Source: Actinocorallia sp039871655
Lineage (GTDB): Bacteria > Actinomycetota > Actinomycetes > Streptosporangiales > Streptosporangiaceae
Assembly (NCBI RefSeq): GCF_039871655.1
Contig: NZ_JBDPLZ010000002.1
Span: 372,001 to 436,000, forward strand
Reading direction: 5' to 3'
DNA: 64,000 nucleotides
In this document: in pieces, positions 1 to 7,436 of the stretch
Layout: every line of letters starts with the position of its first letter
Numbering within the stretch: position 1 is the stretch's first letter
The notes under the pieces: generated by a model
Databases searched by the model: none
What the model was told of the DNA's origin: nothing
What the model saw: only the letters and a program-made list of their open reading frames with translations
Translations under genes and position numbers: made by a program

Positions 1-853
1 AGGAGGGGCAGGAGACGATCTCCAGGCCGCGCTCGCGCAGCCCGAGGGACTCCAGGATCTGGGTGCCGACCTTGATCTCCTCGACCGGCGGGGCCGACAG
101 GGAGACGCGGATGGTGTCGCCGATGCCCTCCGACAGCAGCGCGCCGAAGGCCACCGCGGACTTGATGGTGCCCTGGAAGGCCGGTCCGGCCTCGGTGACG
201 CCCAGGTGCAGCGGGTAGTCGCACCGGGCGGCGAGCTGCCGGTAGGCGTTGATCATCACGACCGGGTCGTTGTGCTTGACCGAGATCTTGATGTCCTGGA
301 AGCCGTGCTCCTCGAACAGCGAGCACTCCCACAGCGCGGACTCCACCAGCGCCTCGGGGGTGGCCTTGCCGTACTTCTCCAGCAGGCGCTTGTCCAGCGA
401 GCCGGCGTTGACGCCGATGCGGATCGGGACCCCGGCGGCGGAGGCGGCCTTGGCGATCTCGCCGACCTTGTCGTCGAACTTCTTGATGTTGCCCGGGTTG
501 ACCCGCACCGCGGCGCAGCCCGCGTCGATCGCCGCGAAGACGTACTTCGGCTGGAAGTGGATGTCGGCGATCACCGGGATCGGCGACTTCTTCGCGATCT
601 GCGGCAGCGCGTCCGCGTCGTCCTGCGAGGGGCAGGCGACGCGGACGATCTGGCAGCCGGCGGTGGCCAGCTGCGCGATCTGCTGCAGGGTGGCGTTGAC
701 GTCGGAGGTGAGCGTCGTGGTCATGGACTGCACGGACACGGGGGCGTCGCCGCCCACCGGCACGGTGCCCACCATGATCTGACGCGACTTGCGGCGGGGG
801 GCGAGCTGGGGAGCCTGGGGACGGATCTTCGGCAGACCGAGTTCGACGCTCAT
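1..853 (-). CDS. ispG: 4-hydroxy-3-methylbut-2-enyl diphosphate synthase, 3' end off window
   Basis: IspG (GcpE) is the [4Fe-4S] enzyme of the MEP pathway that reduces methylerythritol cyclodiphosphate to HMBPP in the cytosol. The reverse strand reads MSVELGLPKIRPQAPQ, then the family-typical segments VGGDAPVSVQSMTTT, IVRVACP, PVIADIHF, AAVRVNPGNI and RIGVNAGSLD, up to about residue 284 where the window ends. The C-terminal cluster cysteines are therefore not visible. The ATG at 853 lies four bases beyond the dxr stop, so the two are almost certainly one transcript. Identification is confident; only the C-terminus is missing. Confidence 0.96.
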   Translation of the reverse strand, partial: MSVELGLPKIRPQAPQLAPRRKSRQIMVGTVPVGGDAPVSVQSMTTTLTSDVNATLQQIAQLATAGCQIVRVACPSQDDADALPQIAKKSPIPVIADIHFQPKYVFAAIDAGCAAVRVNPGNIKKFDDKVGEIAKAASAAGVPIRIGVNAGSLDKRLLEKYGKATPEALVESALWECSLFEEHGFQDIKISVKHNDPVVMINAYRQLAARCDYPLHLGVTEAGPAFQGTIKSAVAFGALLSEGIGDTIRVSLSAPPVEEIKVGTQILESLGLRERGLEIVSCPS

Positions 854-857
854 GTTC

Positions 858-2072
858 CTATTGTGTCAGTCGTTGCCGGGTGCTCTCCCGTGCCCACTGA
901 TCAGCCGCGAGCACATCTTCAAGCGTCGGCGTCCGGATTGTCTGGTGTGTCGAGACGACATCGGCCACAGTATCCACGATGGAGGGAAATGTGATCCTGC
1001 CGGAGAGGAAAGCTTCGACGCACTCTTCATTAGCCGCGTTATAAACCGCGGGCGCGGTGCCGCCCATCTCGCCGGCCTCGCGGGCCAGCCGGACGGCCGG
1101 GAAGGCCTCGTCGTCCAGCGGGAACAGCTCCCAGGTGTGGGCCTTCGTCCAGTCGATGCCGTAGTCGGCCCGCTCGATCCGCTCCGGCCACGTCAGGCCC
1201 AGCGCGATCGGCAGCCGCATGTCAGGCGGGCTCGCCTGGGCCAGGGTGGAGCCGTCGACGAACTCCACCATCGAGTGGATCACCGACTGCGGGTGCACCA
1301 TCACCGCGATCCGGTCGAAGGGGATGTCGAACAGCAGGTGCGCCTCGATGACCTCCAGGCCCTTGTTCACCAGGGACGCGGAGTTCACCGTGATCACCGG
1401 GCCCATGTCCCACGTCGGGTGGTTCAGCGCGTCGGAGACGGTGACCTTCTCCAGCTCGGCGCGCGACCTGCCGCGGAACGGGCCGCCGCTGGCCGTCAGC
1501 ACCAGCCGCCGCACCTCCGCGTGCGTCCCGCCGACCAGGCACTGGGCCAGCGCGGAGTGCTCGGAGTCCACCGGGACGATCTGGCCGGGCTTGGCCTTGG
1601 CCTTCACCAGGGGGCCGCCGACGATCAGCGACTCCTTGTTGGCCAGCGCCAGGGTGCTCCCCGCGTCCAGCGCGGCCAGCGTCGAGGCCAGGCCGAGCGC
1701 GCCCGTCACCCCGTTCAGCACCACGTCGCACGGGTGCGCGGCGACCTCGGCCACCGCGTCGGGCCCGGCGAGGATCTTGGGGATGCGGTACTCGCCCTTG
1801 GCGTACCCGCGCTTGCTCGCCTCGGCGTAGAAGGCCAGCTGGAGGTCCTGGGCGGCGGTCGCCTTGGCGACGGCCACCACCTCGGGCTGGAACTCCAGCG
1901 CCTGCCTCGCCAGCAGGTCGACCCGGCCGCCGCCCGCGGCCAGGGCCCGGACCCGGAAGCGCCGCGGATTGCGGGCGACCATGTCCAGGGCCTGGGTGCC
2001 GATCGAGCCGGTCGAACCCAGCACGACGATCTCTGTCACGTCTGTCACCGCGGCTTCTGTCACGGCGTCCAT
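858..2072 (-). CDS. dxr: 1-deoxy-D-xylulose 5-phosphate reductoisomerase
   Basis: Dxr converts 1-deoxyxylulose 5-phosphate to MEP with NADPH, the committed step of the MEP isoprenoid pathway. The 404-residue product has the N-terminal Rossmann motif IVVLGSTGSIGTQALD (about residues 14-29), the substrate segment ALANKESLIVGG, the metal/substrate stretch VDSEHSALAQCL and the SGGPFRG loop. Length is normal for the family. The ATG at 2072 was chosen because it sits just upstream of the Rossmann fold; longer upstream reading runs antisense through the protease gene. It is first in a leftward operon with ispG. The site-2 protease gene often found between the two is absent. Confidence 0.96.
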   Translation of the reverse strand: MDAVTEAAVTDVTEIVVLGSTGSIGTQALDMVARNPRRFRVRALAAGGGRVDLLARQALEFQPEVVAVAKATAAQDLQLAFYAEASKRGYAKGEYRIPKILAGPDAVAEVAAHPCDVVLNGVTGALGLASTLAALDAGSTLALANKESLIVGGPLVKAKAKPGQIVPVDSEHSALAQCLVGGTHAEVRRLVLTASGGPFRGRSRAELEKVTVSDALNHPTWDMGPVITVNSASLVNKGLEVIEAHLLFDIPFDRIAVMVHPQSVIHSMVEFVDGSTLAQASPPDMRLPIALGLTWPERIERADYGIDWTKAHTWELFPLDDEAFPAVRLAREAGEMGGTAPAVYNAANEECVEAFLSGRITFPSIVDTVADVVSTHQTIRTPTLEDVLAADQWARESTRQRLTQ

Positions 2073-2134
2073 TCTGTCCGGGGCACTCCGGGGAGATGCA
2101 AGTTCACCAAAAGTAGCCACGACATCACTTCGGG

Positions 2135-2154
2135 TGATGCAGACTGCTGCATCA
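2135..2154. promoter_or_regulatory. 8-bp perfect inverted repeat at the protease start codon
   Basis: TGATGCAG, a 4-nt spacer (ACTG) and CTGCATCA form a perfect repeat in the 81-bp divergent region between dxr and the protease gene. Its last base is the A of the protease ATG. It is placed to act as an operator or as an mRNA hairpin covering the initiation site. No cognate regulator is identified. Confidence 0.45.
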
Positions 2155-3062
2155 TGGTCACCGACAGCTGGATCGCGCGCCTTCTGGCGGGCCTGGTCGG
2201 ACTCTCCCCGGTGGCGCTCGCCGGGGCGAGCGTCCAGCCTCCCGCGGACACGATCGTCTCCAGGGACCTGCCCGCCGGGCAGATCCAGCAGCAGCGGGTG
2301 CTGCGCTACTGGACGGCCGACCGCAGGGCCCGGGCGGTCAACGTCTCGACGCGCGGGCAGCGGCGGCGGGCCGTGCCGGCGGCGGTCAACGCCGGGGCGC
2401 TCTGGCCCGGGGCGGCGCTGAACACGGTCGGCCGGGTGTTCTTCAGCATGAACGGGCAGGACTTCCTGTGCTCGGCCGCGACGATCCGCAGCGCCAACCG
2501 CGACCTGGTGGTCACCTCGGGGCACTGCGCCAAGAACGGCAGCGGCGCCTGGGCCGAGAACTGGGTCTTCGTCCCCGCCTACCGGGACGGCGGCGGCCCG
2601 TACGGCGGTTTCCCGGCCCGCCGCATGTTCGTCCCCGACCAGTGGTCGACCGGCGCGGACGACGGCTACGACGTCGCGATGGTCGCGCTCGCGCAGGCCG
2701 GGGGCGAGCACGTGGCCGACGTCGTCGGGTTCAACGAGATCGCCTTCGGCCGTCCGCGCGGGCAGCAGGTGCACACCTTCGGCTACCCGTCGTACGAGAA
2801 GTACGACGGCCGCCGCCTGGCCTACTGCAGCGGCCTCCCGTCGGACGACCCCTACGGCGAGACCAGGGCGCAGGGCCTGCGGTGCGACCTCACCCAGGGC
2901 TCCAGCGGAGGCCCCTGGATGAGCGGCTTCGACCCCCTCACCGGCACGGGCACGATCGTCTCCGTCAGCAGCTTCAAATACGCCGACGAGGGACGCGTCA
3001 TGTACGGCCCGTACTTCGGGGACGCCATCCGCAAGCTCTACGCCCGCGCCGAGAAGGGTTAG
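2154..3062 (+). CDS. secreted trypsin-like serine protease
   Basis: A 302-residue chymotrypsin-fold (S1-type) protease, probably exported. Residues 6-26 form a hydrophobic signal-like segment (WIARLLAGLVGLSPVALAGA). The catalytic triad is visible as H124 in VVTSGHC, D173 in GYDVAMV and S251 in TQGSSGGPW. Cysteines at C106/C125 and C225/C244 sit where the fold's disulfides are expected. A propeptide of roughly 60 residues likely precedes the protease domain. The gene diverges from dxr, and its TAG stop overlaps the TAA stop of the convergent aldehyde dehydrogenase by four bases. The substrate is unknown. Confidence 0.85.
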   Translation: MVTDSWIARLLAGLVGLSPVALAGASVQPPADTIVSRDLPAGQIQQQRVLRYWTADRRARAVNVSTRGQRRRAVPAAVNAGALWPGAALNTVGRVFFSMNGQDFLCSAATIRSANRDLVVTSGHCAKNGSGAWAENWVFVPAYRDGGGPYGGFPARRMFVPDQWSTGADDGYDVAMVALAQAGGEHVADVVGFNEIAFGRPRGQQVHTFGYPSYEKYDGRRLAYCSGLPSDDPYGETRAQGLRCDLTQGSSGGPWMSGFDPLTGTGTIVSVSSFKYADEGRVMYGPYFGDAIRKLYARAEKG

Positions 3063-4477
3063 AGCGGGAGCCCCGTCAGGACCATCACCTTCTCGTAGGT
3101 GAGGTCGGCCATGGTGCTGGCGACGCCCTCGCGGCCCACGCCGGAGTCCTTCACACCGCCGTAGGGCATCTGGTCGGCGCGGTAGGAGGGGACGTCACCG
3201 ATGATCACGCCGCCGACCTCCAGTTCCCGCTGGGCCTTGAACGCGGTGTCGAGGCTGCGGGTGAACACGCCGGCCTGGAGGCCGTAGCGGGAGTCGTTGA
3301 CCTTCGCGAAGGCCTCGTCGACGCTGTCGGCCCTCTCCACGAACAGGACCGGCCCGAACACCTCCTCGCAGGCGACCTCGGTGCCCTCGGCCACCCCGGT
3401 CAGGACGGTCGGCGCGTAGTTCGCGCCGTCCCGGACCCCGCCGGTCAGCACCTTGCCGCCGGACCCGGCGACCCAGCTCTCCACCCGCTTTGCGGCGTCC
3501 TCGCTGATCATCGGGCCGACCTGCGTGGCGTCGTCCCACGGGTCGCCGGTGACGAGGCCCTCGACGGCCGACACCAGCTTGGGCAGCAGCGCGTCGTAGG
3601 CGTCGCCGACCGCGTAGACCCGCTGCACCGCGATGCACGACTGGCCCGCCTGGTAGTTGGAGAACAGCGCGACGCGCTGGGCCGCCCAGTCCAGGTCGGC
3701 GTCCGGGCAGACGACGGCGGCGGCGTTCCCGCCGAGCTCCAGCACCACGTGCTTGCGCGGGACCGAGTCCTTGATCGACCATCCGACGGGCCCCGACCCG
3801 GTGAACGAGATGACCGGCAGCCGCTCGTCCCGCGAGAGCGCCGACGCCCGCTCGTTCGGCACGGGCAGGACGGAGAACATGCCCTCGGGAAGGCCGGTCT
3901 CGGCCAGCAGCTCGCCCAGCAGCAGCGCCGACAGCGGCGTCGCGGGCGCGGGCTTGACGACGACGGGCGCCCCCACCGCGATCGCCGGGGCCACCTTGTG
4001 CGCCGTCAGGTTCAGCGGGAAGTTGAACGGCGTGATCGCCAGCACCGCCCCGTAGGGCACCCGCGAGGTGTAGGCCAGCCGCCCGGCCCCTCCCGGGTCG
4101 GTGTCCAGCCGCTGCACCTGCCCGCTCCACCGCCGCGTCTCCTCGGCCGCGAACCGGAAGACGGACACGGCCCGCCCCACCTCGGCCCGGGCCCACATCA
4201 GCGGCTTGCCGTTCTCCCCGGTGATCAGCCGCGCGATCTCCTCCTTGCGCTCCTCCAGCCGCCGGGAGACGTGCGCCAGCGCCTCCGCCCGCACATGCAG
4301 CGGAAGCGCGGCCGCCTCATGCCGCACCGCGTACGCCTTGGCGAGCGCCTCTTCCACCTGAGCCTCGGTGGGCACCGAGGCGATGCCGACCTCCCGCCCG
4401 TCATAGGGGTGGGTCACGCTCATCTGCTCGGCACCGGTGGCGGCCTTCCCGGCCACCCAGAAAGGAGTCACGTCCAT
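3059..4477 (-). CDS. NAD(P)-dependent aldehyde dehydrogenase
   Basis: A 472-residue ALDH-superfamily enzyme oxidising an aldehyde to the acid. It shows the NAD-binding stretch ITPFNFPLNL, the cofactor motif SFTGSGPVGWSI, the general-base motif LELGGN, the catalytic cysteine C281 in AGQSCIAVQRV and the C-terminal EEVFGPV segment. The pattern is closest to glyceraldehyde-3-phosphate/lactaldehyde-type ALDHs of actinomycetes, but substrate cannot be fixed from sequence. Start ATG 4477 leaves the N-terminus overlapping 77 nt with the end of the upstream membrane-protein gene; a later ATG at residue 19 (MSVTHPYDG) is an alternative and would still overlap. Confidence 0.9.
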   Translation of the reverse strand: MDVTPFWVAGKAATGAEQMSVTHPYDGREVGIASVPTEAQVEEALAKAYAVRHEAAALPLHVRAEALAHVSRRLEERKEEIARLITGENGKPLMWARAEVGRAVSVFRFAAEETRRWSGQVQRLDTDPGGAGRLAYTSRVPYGAVLAITPFNFPLNLTAHKVAPAIAVGAPVVVKPAPATPLSALLLGELLAETGLPEGMFSVLPVPNERASALSRDERLPVISFTGSGPVGWSIKDSVPRKHVVLELGGNAAAVVCPDADLDWAAQRVALFSNYQAGQSCIAVQRVYAVGDAYDALLPKLVSAVEGLVTGDPWDDATQVGPMISEDAAKRVESWVAGSGGKVLTGGVRDGANYAPTVLTGVAEGTEVACEEVFGPVLFVERADSVDEAFAKVNDSRYGLQAGVFTRSLDTAFKAQRELEVGGVIIGDVPSYRADQMPYGGVKDSGVGREGVASTMADLTYEKVMVLTGLPL

Positions 4478-5063
4478 ACCGCCACGTTAACTCCGCCGCT
4501 TCCTTCCGGCTCCTGGACGGTGTGGACAACCTCCCTTCCACACTGTCCAGCCCCCTCTCACGCCCTACCCGCCCCAGCCGCCATCCGGTCACCGTCCAGC
4601 ACATCCCCCAGACCAGGAAGAACGGCGACCACAGCAGCAGATCCCAGCGCGCCAAGGTGTGCGCCAGTTCGGAGTGCCCGGCCGGAGCCTCGCGGACCCC
4701 GGTCAGCAGCAGCGCGTCGCCGACCAGGCCGGACGCCGGCGTCCCGACCGCCCGGGCGATCATGAAGATCCCCAGCGTCCAGGAGACCGCGAGCAGCAGT
4801 CGGCGCGGGAACCTCGCACCCCAGGGACGCACGGAGGCCAGCGCGACGATGACACCGACCGCCGCCGCGCCGGCCAGCAGCCAGTGGCTCGCCACGAACA
4901 GCGGATGACGTGCGAGCAGCTGTTCGCGCAGATGCGGGGGCAGCGGATCCTTGTCGGCCAGCGCGTTGGCACCCAGCGCCTGGGCGAGCTTCATCGATCC
5001 GTACGCCGCGGCGCACACCGCGGCTCCGTAGGCGCCCGCCCGCGCCCGGTCAGCCCGCGGCAC
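4401..5063 (-). CDS. small multi-span membrane protein
   Basis: A 220-residue protein with about four hydrophobic segments (near residues 10-30, 57-78, 88-106, 142-162) and a hydrophilic arginine-rich tail from residue 165 that overlaps the 5' end of the ALDH gene. It starts at ATG 5063, 14 nt inside the preceding membrane-protein gene, implying translational coupling. Its first helix YGSMKLAQALG resembles YAAGKAAFALQARLG of the neighbour, so the two look like tandem relatives. A DUF3995-like family assignment is possible but unproven. The tail may be real or the true stop region may be poorly conserved. Confidence 0.6.
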   Translation of the reverse strand: MPRADRARAGAYGAAVCAAAYGSMKLAQALGANALADKDPLPPHLREQLLARHPLFVASHWLLAGAAAVGVIVALASVRPWGARFPRRLLLAVSWTLGIFMIARAVGTPASGLVGDALLLTGVREAPAGHSELAHTLARWDLLLWSPFFLVWGMCWTVTGWRLGRVGRERGLDSVEGRLSTPSRSRKEAAELTWRYGRDSFLGGREGRHRCRADERDPPL

Positions 5064-5502
5064 GTCTCGTCGACACCGCGTAGGACCGGGCCGTCTCCAG
5101 GAACAGCCCGATCACCACAAGGCCCAGGACACCGTGGTACCACTGCCAGCCCACGCCGATGCCGACGAACCCGTCCACGATCATGATCCCCGCACCGCCG
5201 CCGACGGCCAGCAGCATCCCGCCCAGCAAGAGCAGCATCAACGTCCTCGGCACCCTGCGCCCCGGCGCCGTGACCGTGGCGAGGACGACGCAGGCGCCCA
5301 GCAGGCCGGACGCGGCCGCGGACCACTGCGCGGCGGCCGCGTCCAGGAAATAGCCTTCGCTCTCGGCCGCCGTCACGGGCGGACCGCCCGGAAACCCGAG
5401 CCTGGCCTGCAGAGCGAAAGCGGCCTTTCCCGCGGCATAACCGAGGAACAGGATCGCCATCGCGTATGCCGGCCAACTTCGCCCACGAACAGAACCCATC
5501 AT
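5050..5502 (-). CDS. small multi-span membrane protein, relative of its neighbour
   Basis: A protein of about 150 residues with four predicted helices: one after MGSVRGRSW, one around SAAASGLLGACVVLATV, one TLMLLLLGGMLLAVGGGAGIMI and one GVLGLVVIGLFLETA. Two adjacent ATGs at 5502 and 5499 are the best starts; a longer N-terminus would be hydrophilic and poorly coding. The stop lies 14 nt past the start of the next gene. Function is unknown; the shared GYAxxKxxxAL signature with the downstream gene suggests a duplicated pair. Confidence 0.6.
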   Translation of the reverse strand: MMGSVRGRSWPAYAMAILFLGYAAGKAAFALQARLGFPGGPPVTAAESEGYFLDAAAAQWSAAASGLLGACVVLATVTAPGRRVPRTLMLLLLGGMLLAVGGGAGIMIVDGFVGIGVGWQWYHGVLGLVVIGLFLETARSYAVSTRRAAG

Positions 5503-5550
5503 GATTGCGAGCGTAAGGACCGGGCGGCGAGAATCACTCCCCACAGCGAG

Positions 5551-5582
5551 GGAATCGCCCTCCGCTGCAAGGGCGAGATTCC
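5551..5582 (-). terminator. possible terminator downstream of the HATPase gene
   Basis: GGAATCGCCCT pairs with AGGGCGAGATTCC across an 8-nt loop, with a two-base bulge. It lies about 50 nt beyond the stop of the leftward HATPase gene and before the membrane-protein pair. Confidence 0.4.
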
Positions 5583-5629
5583 GAAGCACCCGGCCTGGAC
5601 CGGCACCGACCGCGTGGCGTCTTCGGGGG

Positions 5630-6028
5630 TCAGTCCGGTAGCTCCCGGAGGGAGAGGACGGCGTGGACGAGCTTGCCGTCCGGAGTCGGCCGCCAGCCCC
5701 ACTCGACGGCCAGGGCCCCCACGAGGAGCAGGCCCCGGCCGCTCTCCTCGTCGTCCCCGGCAGGGACGCTCTCCGGACGGCCGGGGCCTCGGTCGTGGAC
5801 CTCGACGCGCAGCGAGACGGCGTCGCACCGGGAGAAGGCCACCCCGATCGGCTGCCCGGAGCGGATCGCGTTGGAGACCAGCTCGGTCAGCACCAGGGAC
5901 GCGGACTCGTAGAGCTCGGACAGCTCCCACCGGTCCAGCAGCTCGCGCAGCACGGCCCGGCTTTCACGAGCGACGGACGGGCAGGCCGGATAGGTCCGCG
6001 CGTGCAGCGGCGGAGTGCGGTTCGTCAT
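5630..6028 (-). CDS. ATP-binding anti-sigma/regulatory HATPase (RsbW-like)
   Basis: A 132-residue HATPase_c_2 protein of the SpoIIAB/RsbW type. It has the N-box ELVSNAIRSG, the G1-like DRGPGRP and the G2-like GRGLLLVGAL. Such proteins usually bind a sigma factor or act as serine kinases on an anti-anti-sigma factor. ATG 6028 (MTNRTPPLHART) was preferred over ATG 6082 because of the upstream purine-rich GAGGGG and the domain boundary. It is divergent from the XRE/DUF5753 gene, an arrangement repeatedly seen in actinomycetes for WhiJ-like modules. Its partner sigma factor is not in this window. Confidence 0.85.
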   Translation of the reverse strand: MTNRTPPLHARTYPACPSVARESRAVLRELLDRWELSELYESASLVLTELVSNAIRSGQPIGVAFSRCDAVSLRVEVHDRGPGRPESVPAGDDEESGRGLLLVGALAVEWGWRPTPDGKLVHAVLSLRELPD

Positions 6029-6173
6029 CGAGTACCCCTCGGTGCGGCGGCCGGAAAGTGAAGCTGTGGATTCCGCTCTCATCGTGAACCGGGATGGTTA
6101 CTCTCTGAAGCGGAATCGCCCCTACACGTGAGCGCCCGCCCCTACAGCCCCCCGGAGACCACGGAGGTCCCCG

Positions 6174-6977
6174 ATGACGCAGATCGACCCCGCCCGCTCG
6201 ATCAGAGAGTTCTACGCCTTCCACCTCAAACGCCACCGCGAGGCCGCCGGCCTCAGCCAACCCGCCCTCGCCGCCCTCGTCCACGTCTCCCCGCAACTCA
6301 TCGGCCACCTCGAGAACGGCATCCGACGCCCCACGCCCCGCCTCTCGCGGACCCTGGACACCGCGCTCGGCCTGAACAGCTTCTTCGAGAGCCTCTTCCC
6401 CCGCCTCGTCGAAGAGTCCGGCATCCCTGTGGGCTTCGCCGAATACACCGACGAAGAGGCCCGCGCCTCCCTCATCAAGATCTATTCGCAGTTCATCGTC
6501 GCCGGTCTGCTCCAGACTCAGGACTACGCCCGTGAGGTCCTCCGCCGAGGCGTACGCGCCGACAGGCTGGATGAAATGGCTGCTGCACGCATAGCCAGGC
6601 AAGAACTCTTTCAGCGCGAGAACCCGCCCAGTGTGGTGGCGATTCTTGATGAGAACGCCATCAGGAGGAGAGTCGGTGGCGGTGAGGTCATGAAAGCGCA
6701 GCTCGAATCCCTGCTCGAGCGCAATCAGGAGTACGACGTCACGATTTTGGTGGTTCCCTTCGAAGCGCAGATCTTCCCTGAAGGGTCGTTCACCCTGCTG
6801 AGTTTCGACGCGGAACCCGACGTGGCCTATGAGGAAGGCGCAAGCGGACAAGGCCACCTCATTGAGGCGGGCCCCCGGGTGACGAGGCTGAGAGCGAGGT
6901 TCGATCTCATCGCATCGATGGCACTATCGGCAGTAGATTCCGAAAAATGCATGCGCGGCATTCTGGAGACGATGTGA
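6174..6977 (+). CDS. XRE-family regulator with DUF5753 (WhiJ-like)
   Basis: A 267-residue DNA-binding protein. Residues 10-70 form the helix-turn-helix domain (HLKRHREAAGLSQPALAALV followed by SPQLIGHLENG). Residues 95-260 are the DUF5753 ligand/effector domain, opening with IKIYSQFIVAGLLQTQDYAREVL. This architecture is that of Streptomyces WhiJ and its many paralogues, developmental regulators whose partner is a small DUF397 protein. Here that partner follows directly with a GTGA overlap, and an HATPase protein diverges upstream. Expected role: repressor relieved by or acting with the DUF397 protein. Confidence 0.92.
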   Translation: MTQIDPARSIREFYAFHLKRHREAAGLSQPALAALVHVSPQLIGHLENGIRRPTPRLSRTLDTALGLNSFFESLFPRLVEESGIPVGFAEYTDEEARASLIKIYSQFIVAGLLQTQDYAREVLRRGVRADRLDEMAAARIARQELFQRENPPSVVAILDENAIRRRVGGGEVMKAQLESLLERNQEYDVTILVVPFEAQIFPEGSFTLLSFDAEPDVAYEEGASGQGHLIEAGPRVTRLRARFDLIASMALSAVDSEKCMRGILETM

Positions 6978-7168
6978 AGAACGCGGATCTCTTTCAAGCA
7001 CAGTGGCGCAAGAGCAGCCACAGCGGTGGCGACCACGGGATGTGCGTCGAGCTCGCCGCTTTGCCGTCGGTTGTGGGTGTTCGTGACTCCAAGGACCCCG
7101 AAGGGCCAAAACTCGTGGTGAGCCGCAGGGCGTTCGGTTCGCTGGTCGGTCGGATCAAGCGGAGTTGA
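6974..7168 (+). CDS. DUF397 small partner protein
   Basis: A 64-residue DUF397 protein with the family hallmarks QWRKSSHSGG, CVELA and VGVRDSKDPEGP. GTG 6974 overlaps the TGA of the XRE gene (GTGA), so translation is coupled. An ATG 27 nt upstream would add residues unlike the family. Members usually accompany WhiJ-type XRE proteins and are thought to modulate them; the biochemical mechanism is not established from sequence. Confidence 0.93.
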   Translation: MKNADLFQAQWRKSSHSGGDHGMCVELAALPSVVGVRDSKDPEGPKLVVSRRAFGSLVGRIKRS

Positions 7169-7250
7169 CCGCGGGCCGTTCCGCGCCTCTCGCCGGGCTG
7201 GGGCTGTGGGGTGCCTTCTGCCGGGTGCTGGGCTGGGTAGGTATGGGGGT

Positions 7251-7436
7251 ATGGAGCAAGGAGCGGCCAAGTGGGTGGTGGCGGGGCTTTTCTGGGCGTC
7301 GATGATCTCTCTGTTCGTGGGGATCTACCGGGTGCCCGAGCCGGGGTGGCCTTACTGGTTCGTGGGGTTCGGGGTGCTGCTGACGGCGGCCTACGGCGTG
7401 CGGTACTGGGCGGTTAAGCGTTCCGGGCGGGGGTGA
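7251..7436 (+). CDS. 61-residue two-helix membrane protein
   Basis: MEQGAAKWVVAG begins a short protein with two hydrophobic helices (about residues 8-24 and 33-50) separated by RVPEPGWPY and ending in a basic tail. ATG 7251 follows a G-rich stretch. The last 46 nt overlap the convergent nhaA gene. No family recognised. The overlap and small size leave some doubt, but the regular hydrophobic pattern and proper start support a real gene. Confidence 0.55.
   Translation: MEQGAAKWVVAGLFWASMISLFVGIYRVPEPGWPYWFVGFGVLLTAAYGVRYWAVKRSGRG

Noticed and set aside
206..994. Long rightward open frames over ispG and dxr
   Set aside because: They are antisense shadows: composition is Arg/Gly/Asp-rich without motifs, whereas the reverse strand encodes complete IspG and Dxr.
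3059..3062. Frameshift or readthrough joining the protease and ALDH genes
   Set aside because: They are on opposite strands and merely share overlapping stop codons (TTAG).
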